Of a stretch of 47,286 bases of DNA, positions 9,164 through 17,951 are shown one piece after another. The stretch covers positions 1 through 47,286 of the forward strand of contig JADGBN010000009.1 of assembly GCA_015231435.1 (NCBI GenBank), given 5' to 3'. Under the pieces are notes generated by a model that did not search any database, was not told the DNA's origin, and was given only the letters and a program-made list of their open reading frames with translations. Position numbers and translations under genes: made by a program. Position 1 is the first letter of the stretch. The number at the start of each line of letters is the position of its first letter. This DNA comes from Gammaproteobacteria bacterium. Its GTDB lineage: Bacteria; Pseudomonadota; Gammaproteobacteria; Thiohalomonadales; Thiohalomonadaceae.

Positions 9164-10098
9164 AGGAAACGGTTCTCGATAAGTGTCAGCCAGAGAGGGA
9201 GGGTGAAGAGGGATACTACCATGGTCAGGGTGACGGCGATGGCATAGAGATGGGTATCAAGACGGTAGCGGTCGGCAATCACCAGCCCCAGTACCATGCT
9301 CGGCATGGCGGCCTCAAGCACCACCGCAGTAAAGAGAAAACGATCAAGATGCAGCAGTTGGGCGCAAAACCAGATGATGGCGGGAGTGATCAGCAGTTGA
9401 ATCATGACTACGGGAATCACCACTTTACTGTCACGCAGCCAGCCTGCTTGCCATCGCAGGCTAAGTCCCAGCGAGATGAGCATTAGTGGTATCACCCCAT
9501 TGCCCAGCATCGAAAGGAGGCGCTCCGGCAGTGCGGTTTTGGGAATATCCAAGAGGTTAAGTGTCATACCGACAAGCAGCGCCCAGAGCGGTGGCACTTT
9601 GAGCAGTTGTCGCCATAGTGGTGTCGTTAGCTGACCGCTGCCACAATGGGCGGCAAAAAGGACGCCGACAGTGAGCAGCAGGGGGGTGCAGGCCATCAGA
9701 TCATACTGAATGGCAATGGCGCGGGCGTCACTGCCAAGAACGCTCTCAAGTACCGGCAGTCCTAAGTAGGGGGCGTTGGGAAAGGCGGCAGCGAGTACTA
9801 CCGAGCCCAAGGCTGCGGGTGCCAAGCGCCAGCGTCGCGGCAGCAGTTGATAGCCCATATAGGCAATTAAGGCACCGGTGAAAACCCCTAGGGTGGCAAG
9901 GGCGACCACTTGCAGCGTCGCGACGGAGAGCGGTGCCGACCAGATGACATCAATCACCAGTGCAGGCAGCAGCAGAATATAAACCAGCGAGGTGAGTGAT
10001 TGACGCAGGGTCTCACCGGAGAGACCCAGTGGTTGCAGCTCTCCCCAGACGACACCCGCCACCGCAAGCAGCGTGGCAATGATGATTACCTCCTGCAT
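9160..10098 (-). CDS. AEC-family transporter (auxin efflux carrier type)
   Basis: The 312-residue protein is almost entirely hydrophobic, with about ten predicted membrane segments in two halves, as in the auxin efflux carrier family. Recognisable family features are the segment FPNAPYLGLPVLESVLG near residue 110 and the C-terminal stretch AAMPSMVLGLVIADRY. The start has a perfect AGGAGG five bases before ATG. Members export small organic anions or amino acids across the inner membrane; substrate cannot be predicted here. It follows yjbQ by about 20 bases and overlaps the SH3-domain gene, making a probable three-gene operon. Confidence 0.87.
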   Translation of the reverse strand: MQEVIIIATLLAVAGVVWGELQPLGLSGETLRQSLTSLVYILLLPALVIDVIWSAPLSVATLQVVALATLGVFTGALIAYMGYQLLPRRWRLAPAALGSVVLAAAFPNAPYLGLPVLESVLGSDARAIAIQYDLMACTPLLLTVGVLFAAHCGSGQLTTPLWRQLLKVPPLWALLVGMTLNLLDIPKTALPERLLSMLGNGVIPLMLISLGLSLRWQAGWLRDSKVVIPVVMIQLLITPAIIWFCAQLLHLDRFLFTAVVLEAAMPSMVLGLVIADRYRLDTHLYAIAVTLTMVVSLFTLPLWLTLIENRFL

Positions 10099-10119
10099 AG
10101 GAGCCTCCTGATGGCGCGG

Positions 10120-10527
10120 CTACTCACCAAGATGGATAACCACTTCACGCGTGGAGGGATGATGGCGGTGCTCCCAAAGGTAAATTCCCTGCCAAGTACC
10201 CAGCGCCAGTGTGCCATTGAGCACGGGAATCGCAAGGGTTGTCGCCGTCAGCACCGATTTAATGTGCGCTGGCATATCATCGCTACCCTCCAGGGTGTGG
10301 CGGTAAAGCGGGTCATTTTCAGGGACGAGGCGCGCTAAAAAGCGCTCGAGATCAGCACGAGCGGTCGGGTCGGCGTTTTCAGAAATGGTCAGGCTGGCAG
10401 AGGTGTGGCGAATCATTAGGTGACAAATACCACTGGATAGCCCCGAAGCGATGACCACGCGGTTAATTTCTGCAGTGATATTGTGCAAGCCCTGCTGCTG
10501 CGGATGAAAGGAGATTATTTTAACCAA
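10120..10527 (-). CDS. yjbQ: YjbQ-family protein (secondary thiamine-phosphate synthase type)
   Basis: The 135-residue protein matches the small UPF0047/YjbQ family across its length: IRHTSASLTISENADPT near residue 40, then EGSDDMPAHIKSVL and LGTWQGIYLWEHR near the C-terminus with conserved histidines. E. coli YjbQ can weakly replace thiamine-phosphate synthase; the physiological role is unclear. I place the start at TTG 10527, because GGGGGAG lies five bases upstream and the resulting N-terminus matches family length. A GTG at 10557 would add ten residues but has no ribosome binding site. It is the first gene of the yjbQ-AEC-SH3 operon. Confidence 0.88.
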   Translation of the reverse strand: MVKIISFHPQQQGLHNITAEINRVVIASGLSSGICHLMIRHTSASLTISENADPTARADLERFLARLVPENDPLYRHTLEGSDDMPAHIKSVLTATTLAIPVLNGTLALGTWQGIYLWEHRHHPSTREVVIHLGE

Positions 10528-10570
10528 GTGAACTCCCCCGATTGCTGCGAACGGCACTGCTTGGTGTGAC

Positions 10571-10601
10571 TTGAAATAGGAATAACTTGCATCTGTATAA
10601 T
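10571..10601 (+). promoter_or_regulatory. Possible sigma-70 promoter for the HU-like gene
   Basis: TTGAAA at 10571-10576 and a perfect TATAAT at 10596-10601 are separated by 19 bases, longer than the usual 17. The surrounding 100 bases are very AT-rich. It would give a leader of about 95 bases before the ATG at 10705. Confidence 0.45.
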
Positions 10602-10704
10602 AATTTATTTTGTATTTTTAGCATAAGAAGGTAATAATTGGTGATACGGATGTTTTATCCAGATATTAACCTGTTTTTTACCAACATAACAAAGTGGTGT
10701 TCAC

Positions 10705-11100
10705 ATGATGGATAGTAATGTAACCGATGAGATAACGCTTCCAGCAGCTGAAATGCTCGCACGCATCTGTAATTTGCCCTCTTCTCCGGCAATCTCAACG
10801 AAACAGAACCGCATCCAGGTGATAGCCACTTTGGCTGCGATGTGTAATTTACGCACTAAAGAGGTTGAAGCGCTCTTTTCGGGTCTGAATGAACTTATCC
10901 ATGGCCATATGCGCACGGGTGGTTCCGGTGAGTTTACCATTCCCGATATCGGAGTCAAAATAAAGCGTGTTGCGAAACCAGCGAAACCTGAGCGCATCGG
11001 GCATAATCCCGCGACCGGGCAAGCGATCGTGGTGCCAGCAAAACCTGAATGCCAGACGGTAAAGCTGGTTTGCCTTAAAAAACTTAAAGAATCGGTGTAA
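10705..11100 (+). CDS. HU/IHF-family DNA-binding protein
   Basis: This 131-residue protein has the features of the HU fold: an N-terminal helical part (NRIQVIATLAAMCNLRTKEVEALFSGLNELI), GEFTIPDIGVKIKRV, and the beta-arm sequence ERIGHNPATGQAIVVPAKPE, which corresponds to the conserved R-NPATG arm that enters the DNA minor groove. It is longer than typical HU (about 90 residues) because of an N-terminal extension. The family bends and compacts DNA. Two adjacent ATG codons (10705, 10708) are both possible, with only a weak ribosome binding site. The gene is 93 bases upstream of the dynamin-like gene on the same strand. Confidence 0.82.
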   Translation: MMDSNVTDEITLPAAEMLARICNLPSSPAISTKQNRIQVIATLAAMCNLRTKEVEALFSGLNELIHGHMRTGGSGEFTIPDIGVKIKRVAKPAKPERIGHNPATGQAIVVPAKPECQTVKLVCLKKLKESV

Positions 11101-11193
11101 ATCGGTTAACTCTCGCCCGTGGTGATGGTTCAAGATGTTAATCAGGCGTAAATTAGTGGTGTCTAACGCTTGACCCCAGAAGAGGGTGTAGCT

Positions 11194-13170
11194 ATGTTAG
11201 CGCCTAAAGACAATATAACCATAGCTGGGACTAATAGAGTGACAACATCCGCACGATTTTCAGAACAGATGCAGGCCTATGGCCGCTGGAGAGAGGGACT
11301 TACTGCGGGTATCGAGCGTTATCAGCAGTGGTTGACGCTAACGGGCATGGGTGATGTTGAGGATGAACAGCGTATAGGTGATATTCTCACGACGCTTAAA
11401 GCTGAAAAACTAACCATCGCCTTTGTCGCCGAGTTTGCGCGCGGCAAGACTGAGCTCATTAACGCGATCTTCTTCTCAGAGTTTGATCGCCGCCTGCTCC
11501 CCTCCGAGGCAGGACGCACCACGATGTGTCCGACAGAGCTTCTTTATGACGAAAAAAGTAAAAATGCTTATATTCGTCTGTTACCGATTGAAACCCGACT
11601 GCAGGAGCGCTCACTCTCCGACTACAAGCGCGAGCCGGTGCAGTGGTCATCACTGCCGCTTGATCTGGATGATGGCAACAGTATGTCCGAGGCATTTTCC
11701 GAAATCGTAAAAACCAAGTCGGTGACGATAGACGAGGCGCGGGAGTTAGGGCTGTTTAGTGATGCAGATCGCGAATTTTTCAGTCGCGACGGCGTGTTGC
11801 CTGAGCGGATTGATATTCCCGTCTGGCGTCATGCGATTATCAGTTTTCCGCACCCCCTGTTAAAGCAGGGTTTGGTCATTCTCGATACCCCGGGACTCAA
11901 TGCGGTGGGAACCGAGCCTGAGTTAACGCTCAATATGCTGCCCAATGCCCAGGGGGTGATCTTTGTCATGTCCGCAGATACCGGGGTGACTAAATCAGAT
12001 CTCGATATGTGGAACCTGAATGTTAAGCCGTTGCGCAACAACCATCAAAAGGGGTTGATTGTGGTGCTAAACAAAATCGATACCCTCTGGGATGATCTGA
12101 AATCGGCCGAAACAATTGATGCCACCGTGCAGGTGCAGTGTCGTAAAGCATCGGAGATGTTGGGTATTCCGGTTGAAAATGTCATTCCGGTTTCGGCGCA
12201 AAAGGGGTTGTTGGCAAAAATTCGCCATAATCATGAGGTGTTGCAACGCAGCAATATTCTGACACTGGAGAGTATTCTTGCCAATGACATTATCCCGAGT
12301 CAGCAGCAGATGGTTAGCCAGCATGTCAAGGGTGAGATTGGCGGTATGATTAAAGAGTCGCACGCCATCGTTATTAATCGCCTGCGTTCAGCAAAGGCGC
12401 AAATGGAGGAGTTGGGCGGCTTAACCGGAAAAAACCGTGATGTGATTGAACATTTAATGGTGACCACCCGTGAGGAGCAGGTGGAGTACCATAAAAGTGT
12501 TGAGGCTTTTAATGCCAATAAAAAACTCCTTTCGGATCAGAGTAAAGAGCTGCTGCGGCTGCTTGATTTAACCAAACTTGATGAGCTGGTGAACAGCAGT
12601 CGTGAGGCGATGACCGGTACCTGGACGACGGCAGGTTTAAAGAGGGGGATGAAAACCTTTTTTGAAGGGATAAACGATCGTTTTACCCAGCTAAATGAGT
12701 ACACCGAGCAGCTGAACCGTCTGGTCTCAACGGTTTATCACAAATTCAATGCCGAACACGATATTCCTGATATTGAGCCGGTACTCTTTACGGTTGCTGA
12801 GTACACCAAAGAGATGGATAGACTCTATCAGGAGGCGGAAGATTTTCGTAATAGTCCGGTAACCACGATGACCGAACAATCCTTTGTGGTGAAGAAGTTT
12901 TTTATCTCTCTGGTAAGCCATGCGCGTAACCTCTTTTTCAAGGCACATCGTGATGCAGAGGTGTGGCGAAAATCGGTACTGACGCCGCTGGTAAAACATA
13001 TTAGTGAGCGCAAGGCGGAGATGGACAGTCGTCTTGAGAATCTGCGCAAGGTGAGTGAGTCACAGGAGACGCTGGAGCAGCGTATGGGGGAGATAAAGAC
13101 CGAGGCGATTGAGATGAAAAAGCAGTATGACGAGATTACCACCATCTACAAACTGATTCATAGCCAGTAG
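11194..13170 (+). CDS. Dynamin-family large GTPase
   Basis: The protein has about 658 residues. The P-loop is FVAEFARGKTELINAI near residue 85, the switch II motif is LDTPGLNAVG near 230, and the guanine-specificity motif is LNKIDTLWDD near 295, as in dynamin_N proteins. The C-terminal half is helical and coiled, with KAEMDSRLENLRKVSESQE near the end; no transmembrane segment stands out. I prefer ATG at 11194 (GAGGG upstream) over TTG at 11170. Bacterial dynamins remodel membranes; E. coli relatives such as CrfC have been linked to chromosome partition. The HU-like neighbour suggests, but does not show, a nucleoid-related role. Confidence 0.85.
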   Translation: MLAPKDNITIAGTNRVTTSARFSEQMQAYGRWREGLTAGIERYQQWLTLTGMGDVEDEQRIGDILTTLKAEKLTIAFVAEFARGKTELINAIFFSEFDRRLLPSEAGRTTMCPTELLYDEKSKNAYIRLLPIETRLQERSLSDYKREPVQWSSLPLDLDDGNSMSEAFSEIVKTKSVTIDEARELGLFSDADREFFSRDGVLPERIDIPVWRHAIISFPHPLLKQGLVILDTPGLNAVGTEPELTLNMLPNAQGVIFVMSADTGVTKSDLDMWNLNVKPLRNNHQKGLIVVLNKIDTLWDDLKSAETIDATVQVQCRKASEMLGIPVENVIPVSAQKGLLAKIRHNHEVLQRSNILTLESILANDIIPSQQQMVSQHVKGEIGGMIKESHAIVINRLRSAKAQMEELGGLTGKNRDVIEHLMVTTREEQVEYHKSVEAFNANKKLLSDQSKELLRLLDLTKLDELVNSSREAMTGTWTTAGLKRGMKTFFEGINDRFTQLNEYTEQLNRLVSTVYHKFNAEHDIPDIEPVLFTVAEYTKEMDRLYQEAEDFRNSPVTTMTEQSFVVKKFFISLVSHARNLFFKAHRDAEVWRKSVLTPLVKHISERKAEMDSRLENLRKVSESQETLEQRMGEIKTEAIEMKKQYDEITTIYKLIHSQ

Positions 13171-13198
13171 GGATCAGTCCGTAGTTCGCATTACCATA

Positions 13199-13870
13199 TT
13201 ACAGGTTTAGCGCCTGCCAGATCGAGAGCGCGCCCAGCAGCATGACCGACACGCCTGCCAATTGCCGTACCCGTTTGCGTTGCACAAATTTTTGCAGGGC
13301 GGTAGCGGCAAAACCCATGAGCAGCAGGTTGGGCAGTGTACCCAAGCCAAAACCGAGCAGCAGCCATGCTCCCTGCAGGGCGCTACCGCTGCTAAAACTC
13401 CAGAGTAGGACACTATAGACCAGTCCGCAGGGGAGCCAGCCCCACAGTAGTCCCAACAGTAGTGCCTGCGGCGGTGATTGTACCGGCAGCAGTCGTTGCG
13501 CTATTGGGGCGATATGTTGCCAGAGGTGGGCACCGAGGCGCTCAATTCGGGTTAATAGCGATAACCACCCCGCCAGATAGAGGCCAATAGCCAGCATCAC
13601 CCCCCCAGCAAGCAGCGCAGCGGTGGCACGGATCTCCTGTACCCCGCCCAGTGACAGCGCGGCACTTCCCAAGGCACCGGCGATGCCACCGGCAAGGGTG
13701 TAACTGAGCAGGCGTCCGGCATTGTAGGCGAGCAGCAGGGGCAGTGGTGGTATTGTTCTTCTGGTGCCCAACCCTAAGGTGACCACCAAGCCACCGCACA
13801 TCCCGACACAGTGTACACCCCCAAGCAGCCCGACCAGCAGGGCGGCAAAAAATGAGATTTCAATCATCAT
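13199..13870 (-). CDS. Sulfite exporter TauE/SafE-family membrane protein
   Basis: The 223-residue protein has six or so hydrophobic segments and starts with FFAALLVGLLGGVHCVGMCGG, the characteristic G-HCxGMCGG motif of the branch of TauE/SafE (DsbD-like) proteins often found near cytochrome oxidase and copper-handling genes. A second half motif, WLPCGLVYSVLLW, follows near residue 155. The paired Cys residues fit thiol or metal transfer through the membrane; exact function is unknown. The gene converges on the dynamin-like gene with a 28-base gap and diverges from the MFS gene. Confidence 0.85.
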   Translation of the reverse strand: MMIEISFFAALLVGLLGGVHCVGMCGGLVVTLGLGTRRTIPPLPLLLAYNAGRLLSYTLAGGIAGALGSAALSLGGVQEIRATAALLAGGVMLAIGLYLAGWLSLLTRIERLGAHLWQHIAPIAQRLLPVQSPPQALLLGLLWGWLPCGLVYSVLLWSFSSGSALQGAWLLLGFGLGTLPNLLLMGFAATALQKFVQRKRVRQLAGVSVMLLGALSIWQALNL

Positions 13871-13995
13871 AGCGGGCGGGATTGTAGCGCTTTGGGTGTA
13901 TGATAGCGACCTTCACACCGTCGCCTTTTAATCTATTTTTTACAGCTAAATCCCCCCTGTTGAGCTCTCTATTGTCCGCTTCTGAACCATCCTCA

Positions 13996-15465
13996 ATGCT
14001 GTTGCGTAACAAGCTCTTTTGGGTTGGGATTCTCTATTTTGCAGAAGGTTTTCCCCTGGGGATCTTTTACGATCTTTTCCCCGTGCTCTTTCGTCAGCAG
14101 GGGGTCGAGCTCTGGCAGATCGGTTTTATGAGTCTGCTTGGGCTGGCGTGGACCTTAAAATTTATCTGGGCCCCGGCAATTGATCACTATCGCCACCATC
14201 GCCGCTGGATGGCGGTGGTTGATCTGCTTATGGGGGGGGTGATGCTCCTCTTTGCTATGAATGCCGGATTTAGTAGTTGGGTCTGGTTAACGATTGGCCT
14301 CTTCACCCTCTTTTCGGCGACCCACGATATTGCGGTTGATGGTTATACCATTGAGATGCTCAATCGCCATGAGTATGGTTTGGCCAATGGGTTACGCATC
14401 GGTTTTTATCGTGTGGGAATGCTCGCGGCAGGATTTCTACTGGTTTTAAGTGACTACCTGGGCTGGCATCTGACCTTTGCGGCGGCGGCACTGCTTTTTA
14501 TTCTCCTTGCTTTTGTTGCGTTAAAAGCACCCAAAGAGAGACCGCTGACAGCGCTGCGTCAGGTCACGGGTGATGATCTCACCTTAAAGGGAGAGCTGTT
14601 GCGTCTTTTTGCCCAACCTCTGGGGTTGGCGCTGGTGCTGGTTTTTCTGTTGGGGGCACTCTGGCTTGCCGATAGCAAGGTGCACTGGAGTGGCGATCTG
14701 CCCGGCTTTTGGTGGGCAGCCGCAGCGGTGGCGGCACTGCCACTGCTGCTCAGTTTGATGCGCTATAGGCGGCAGCGTCAACAGGCAGCGGCGAGCGGAC
14801 TGCAACAGCTGCAACGCGGGCCGATGTTTGGCGCGCTCTTTCATCTCGTGGGGCGGCCGCTGATGCTTCCAGTGGTGCTGTTTATACTCACCTTTAAGTT
14901 AGGTGATAGCGCCATGGGCTTTATGATTAAACCCTTTTGGGTGGATGCCGGCTTTAGCGCCAGTCAAATTGGACTGGTTTCCGTGAATATCGGTCTGGTG
15001 CTCTCGATTATCGGGGGGATTGTCGGTGGCTGGATAACCGATCGTATCGGTATTTTTCACGCGCTCTGGCTGTTGGGGCTGGCGCAGGCATTTTCAAATT
15101 TGGGCTATGCCTATGCGGCAGCCAATGTCACCTTAGCGGCGGCAGACGCCACCATTCCGCTAACCCAGATGGCTCTTATCTATAGCGTTAGCGGTATCGA
15201 ATCCTTTACCGGTGGCTTAGGCACGGCAGCTTTTCTTGCGTTCTTAATGGCGATTGTCAATCGTCAGTGTGCGGCGACGGAGTATGCGATATTAAGCTCT
15301 GTTTTTGCGCTGAGTCGCTCCCTTGCGGGTTGGGCGGGGGGCTTTGGTGCCAGCAGCATGGGTTATGCCGACTACTTTTTGCTCACTTTTTTCCTCTCCT
15401 TTCCTGCCTATTTACTGCTTCCCTACGTGAAGCGGATGTTGTCGCATGAGTCGCATTGCGCTTAA
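13996..15465 (+). CDS. MFS transporter, AmpG/SLC33-like
   Basis: This protein of about 489 residues has twelve predicted membrane helices. FWVGILYFAEGFPLGIFYDLFPVLF at the N-terminus and SATHDIAVDGYTIEML near residue 115 are typical of AmpG-like permeases, the group that includes the muropeptide importer. A soluble loop around residues 205 to 285 separates two halves. I place the start at ATG 13996: the upstream in-frame extension to 13900 codes for a Ser/Pro-rich stretch unlike a transporter N-terminus. The gene overlaps glcF by 20 bases, so the two are probably co-transcribed; a carboxylate-related substrate is possible but not shown. Confidence 0.83.
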   Translation: MLLRNKLFWVGILYFAEGFPLGIFYDLFPVLFRQQGVELWQIGFMSLLGLAWTLKFIWAPAIDHYRHHRRWMAVVDLLMGGVMLLFAMNAGFSSWVWLTIGLFTLFSATHDIAVDGYTIEMLNRHEYGLANGLRIGFYRVGMLAAGFLLVLSDYLGWHLTFAAAALLFILLAFVALKAPKERPLTALRQVTGDDLTLKGELLRLFAQPLGLALVLVFLLGALWLADSKVHWSGDLPGFWWAAAAVAALPLLLSLMRYRRQRQQAAASGLQQLQRGPMFGALFHLVGRPLMLPVVLFILTFKLGDSAMGFMIKPFWVDAGFSASQIGLVSVNIGLVLSIIGGIVGGWITDRIGIFHALWLLGLAQAFSNLGYAYAAANVTLAAADATIPLTQMALIYSVSGIESFTGGLGTAAFLAFLMAIVNRQCAATEYAILSSVFALSRSLAGWAGGFGASSMGYADYFLLTFFLSFPAYLLLPYVKRMLSHESHCA

Positions 15466-16666
15466 TACAAAGCAGCGGCAGCAGCTGTTAGCCGGATCAG
15501 ATCGCTGTGTGCTGTGTGGCCTCTGCCTCCCCTATTGTCCGACCTATCAGCGGTCACGTTGTGAAGGTGAGTCACCGCGTGGTCGTGTCACCTTAATTCA
15601 GGCACTGTTAAGCGGGCAGATTGAGGTGAGCAGCGCCGCAATTAAACCTCTGGATAACTGTCTTCTCTGTGGTAATTGCGAAGCGTTTTGTCCCTCGCAG
15701 GTTCCCTATGCGATGTTACTGGACACCCTGCGCAGTGCGCTGGTGCGTAGCGGGAAAAAGAGCCGACCGTGGTTATTGCGAGGTTTATTGGCAGGCGTTC
15801 GCCAGCCAAGGGTGATGCAACGGCTGGCACGTTGGGGTGGGCGCTATCGTCGCTCTGCTGTTTATCAGTGGTTGCAGGTACGTTTGCCGTCAGCCATTGC
15901 CCTACGGCATCAGCAGATCCCGGTTGCGGGGGAGGCGGTATTGCAGGCGAACTATCCCGCTATCGGTGCCAGTGGCGGGCGGGTGGTGCTGCTGCGCGGT
16001 TGCATGGGTGATGCTTTTGAACAGCAGACACTGCATGATAGTGTGACGCTATTAACCCGTCTGGGGCGGCAGGTGATCCTGCCGCCAGCGCAATGTTGTG
16101 GCGCCCTGCATCAGCATAATGGCGAAGCAGCACAGGCGGCGCAGATGCTGGCGGCATTACGTCAACAGTTAGTTGTCGAGGGTGCTGCGCAAAAGATCGA
16201 ATCAGTTCTTTATAGTGTGGGGGGATGTCATGGTCAATATCGGCAGTTGCAGCACGAGTTTCCCTTACAAGACCTCATTAGCTATTTTGCCAATATCGAT
16301 TTAGCACCGTTGAAATTGCAGCCAACGGCGTTGCGGGTTGCGGTGCATGAACCCTGCAGCAGTCGTAACCTGCTGAAAAATAGTCTCCTAATCTATCGCC
16401 TGCTGGCGCAGATCCCCGCGATCACCCTGTTGCCATTAAGTGCAAGTCGTTACTGTTGCGGTGCGGCAGGTAGCTTTATGTTGACCGATCCGCAAGCGGC
16501 GGCTCTCTATCGTGCCCCTTATATTGAGGAGATCCAGCAACTGGCGCCAGATCTCGTGGTGACCCCGAATTTGGGTTGTCAGCTTCATCTTTATGCGGGG
16601 TTAAGCCATTTGCCGGTACTGCATCCGGTCTCCCTGTTGTGCCGGGCGTTGCCGGACGCGCAGTAA
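15446..16666 (+). CDS. glcF: Glycolate oxidase iron-sulfur subunit (GlcF)
   Basis: This 406-residue protein has two N-terminal 4Fe-4S motifs, CVLCGLCLPYCPTY near residue 21 and CLLCGNCEAFCPS near 72. Two CCG (heterodisulfide-reductase-like) domains follow, with CCGALHQHNGEAA near 215 and CCGAAGSFMLTDP near 345, which is the GlcF architecture. In E. coli GlcF works with the flavin subunits GlcD and GlcE to oxidise glycolate at the membrane. A GlcD-like gene lies 3.5 kb away on the other strand (20123-21571), and no GlcE is in the window. An Fe/S subunit of a D-lactate or other 2-hydroxyacid dehydrogenase is therefore an alternative. It overlaps the MFS gene by 20 bases. Confidence 0.88.
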   Translation: MSRIALNTKQRQQLLAGSDRCVLCGLCLPYCPTYQRSRCEGESPRGRVTLIQALLSGQIEVSSAAIKPLDNCLLCGNCEAFCPSQVPYAMLLDTLRSALVRSGKKSRPWLLRGLLAGVRQPRVMQRLARWGGRYRRSAVYQWLQVRLPSAIALRHQQIPVAGEAVLQANYPAIGASGGRVVLLRGCMGDAFEQQTLHDSVTLLTRLGRQVILPPAQCCGALHQHNGEAAQAAQMLAALRQQLVVEGAAQKIESVLYSVGGCHGQYRQLQHEFPLQDLISYFANIDLAPLKLQPTALRVAVHEPCSSRNLLKNSLLIYRLLAQIPAITLLPLSASRYCCGAAGSFMLTDPQAAALYRAPYIEEIQQLAPDLVVTPNLGCQLHLYAGLSHLPVLHPVSLLCRALPDAQ

Positions 16667-16669
16667 TCT

Positions 16670-17092
16670 TTAGCTAACGTTAATAATCTCAAAATCATGG
16701 GATATTGCCACGCCGCCACGACTAAGCATAATCGAGGCGGAGCAGTACTTCTCTGCGGAGAGTTCAACGGCCTTTGCCACCCGTGAGGGCTCCAACTGCC
16801 GACCACTGACGATAAAGTGCAGATGAATGCGGGTAAAAACCTTCGGGTCGCTGTCGGCACGTTCAGCCTCTAGTTGTAGTTCGCAATCAGTGACCTGCTG
16901 TCGTGATTTTTTGAGAATATGGATGACATCGAAGCTGCTGCAGCCCCCCATGCCGAGCAGTACCATCTCCATCGGGCGCATACCACGGTTATCTCCCCCC
17001 GCCTCGGGTGCCCCATCCATAATCACCTGATGCCCGCTTGCTGACTCTCCGCGAAAGCGGACACCCTCTTCCCACCTGACTGTTGCGTGCAT
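16670..17092 (-). CDS. OsmC-family peroxidase-like protein
   Basis: The 140-residue protein matches OsmC/YhfA: MEVVLLGMGGCSSFDVIHIL-like sequence (here MEMVLLGMGGCSSFD near residue 43) holds the first reactive Cys, and ELSAEKYCSASIMLSR near 110 holds the second. OsmC-type proteins reduce organic hydroperoxides using this Cys pair. The start has AAGGAG seven bases before ATG. It follows the PsiE-like gene by 26 bases on the same strand and converges on glcF with only three bases between them. Confidence 0.88.
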   Translation of the reverse strand: MHATVRWEEGVRFRGESASGHQVIMDGAPEAGGDNRGMRPMEMVLLGMGGCSSFDVIHILKKSRQQVTDCELQLEAERADSDPKVFTRIHLHFIVSGRQLEPSRVAKAVELSAEKYCSASIMLSRGGVAISHDFEIINVS

Positions 17093-17118
17093 AGATAACT
17101 CCTTGAGTAGAGAGACGG

Positions 17119-17523
17119 TTACGGCTGTTTTTTATGTTCTTCTTTATAAGAGAATTTGCAGTGACCAAAACGAATGACCAAAATGGCGACAGCGATGACT
17201 AAAATCGCGCCGCCAATACCGAGAATTCGGGTGGTGTCGAGGTTCTTCATATCTAAAATCATATACCGGGCTAATGCCACAATGGCAATGTAGAGTGGCA
17301 TTCTGACCGGAAGTTTTCCCGACTCAATATAGATGGCCACCATGGCCAACACTTCGAGATAGATAAACATTAATAGCAGATCGGCAAGGGTGACAACACC
17401 GGCATTTAACATCGTCGATATTTCAAAGCCAAAGGCGATCAGCGTTGACAGCGAAACGATAAGTAGTCCTGCATATTCAACCGTTTTTAGGGTTGTTGTG
17501 CTTAACTCTTTAATACTATTCAA
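17119..17523 (-). CDS. PsiE-family membrane protein
   Basis: The 134-residue protein has four hydrophobic segments and the conserved centre ESGKLPVRMPLYIAIVALARYMILD of the phosphate-starvation-inducible PsiE family. Its biochemical role is unknown. The start shown is TTG at 17523 with no strong ribosome binding site; an ATG at 17536 is out of frame. The C-terminus is basic (FSYKEEHKKQP). It probably forms an operon with the downstream OsmC gene. No Pho box was recognised upstream. Confidence 0.78.
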   Translation of the reverse strand: MNSIKELSTTTLKTVEYAGLLIVSLSTLIAFGFEISTMLNAGVVTLADLLLMFIYLEVLAMVAIYIESGKLPVRMPLYIAIVALARYMILDMKNLDTTRILGIGGAILVIAVAILVIRFGHCKFSYKEEHKKQP

Positions 17524-17737
17524 TATTATTTACCATATTCAGAATGTCATGCAATTAGGACGGAGAACTTCAAGGTAATTAAACGGGGTAACAGAGCGAC
17601 ATTTATTGCACGCATACTATCAAAAAACTGCCTCTGCTACACGCGCAAAATCTAAGTCACGCGTATGCACAGTTATAGCGGTCGATGAGTTCTAAAACGA
17701 GATGAAGGTAAAGGGCGTGCCAGTTCAGTAGTTACTC

Positions 17738-17950
17738 TCAAGGATGACGGGTATAGTCCCACACCATCTTATTCAGCAATGATGCGGACTATACCCTTTC
17801 TACTTGAAATTGCAGGGTCGTTGGCTGCAGTCGCTCACCCCAATCACATAGTTAATCTATGCTCATGGGGATTCGCGACTTTGCCGCCTACCTGCATTTC
17901 CAAGTAGTTTGGGTATATACCCAATAACATTTTCAAGGATGACGGATATA
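17738..17950. repeat. 18-bp direct repeats bracketing family 1 copy B
   Basis: TCAAGGATGACGGGTATA at 17738-17755 recurs at 17933-17950 as TCAAGGATGACGGATATA, with a single difference. They flank the family 1 element plus about 35 bases on the left and 15 on the right. They may be a long target duplication from an older insertion, or a remnant of two tandem repeat units. Confidence 0.75.
17790..17917 (+). repeat. Family 1 palindromic repeat, copy B (MITE-like)
   Basis: A 128-bp element starting TATACCCTTTCTACTTGAAA and ending AGTAGTTTGGGTATA, the reverse complement of copy A (8164-8312) apart from a 21-bp deletion and a few substitutions. In the central stem the copies read CATAG/CTATG here and CTTAG/CTAAG in copy A, so both sides changed together and pairing was kept. 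It sits downstream of the amt stop codon. Confidence 0.9.
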
Positions 17951-17951
17951 T

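Larger units (their letters stand above)
17524..17951. other. 428-base gene-free region with nested repeats
   Basis: No credible gene is present between the PsiE and Amt genes. The stretch holds family 1 repeat copy B (17790-17917) and, outside it, an 18-bp direct repeat with one mismatch (17738-17755 and 17933-17950). A further pair, GGGTATAGTCC (17750-17760) and GGACTATACCC (from 17786), is inverted and brackets about 25 bases next to the element. The part from 17524 to 17730 shows nothing recognisable beyond AT-rich sequence. Confidence 0.7.
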
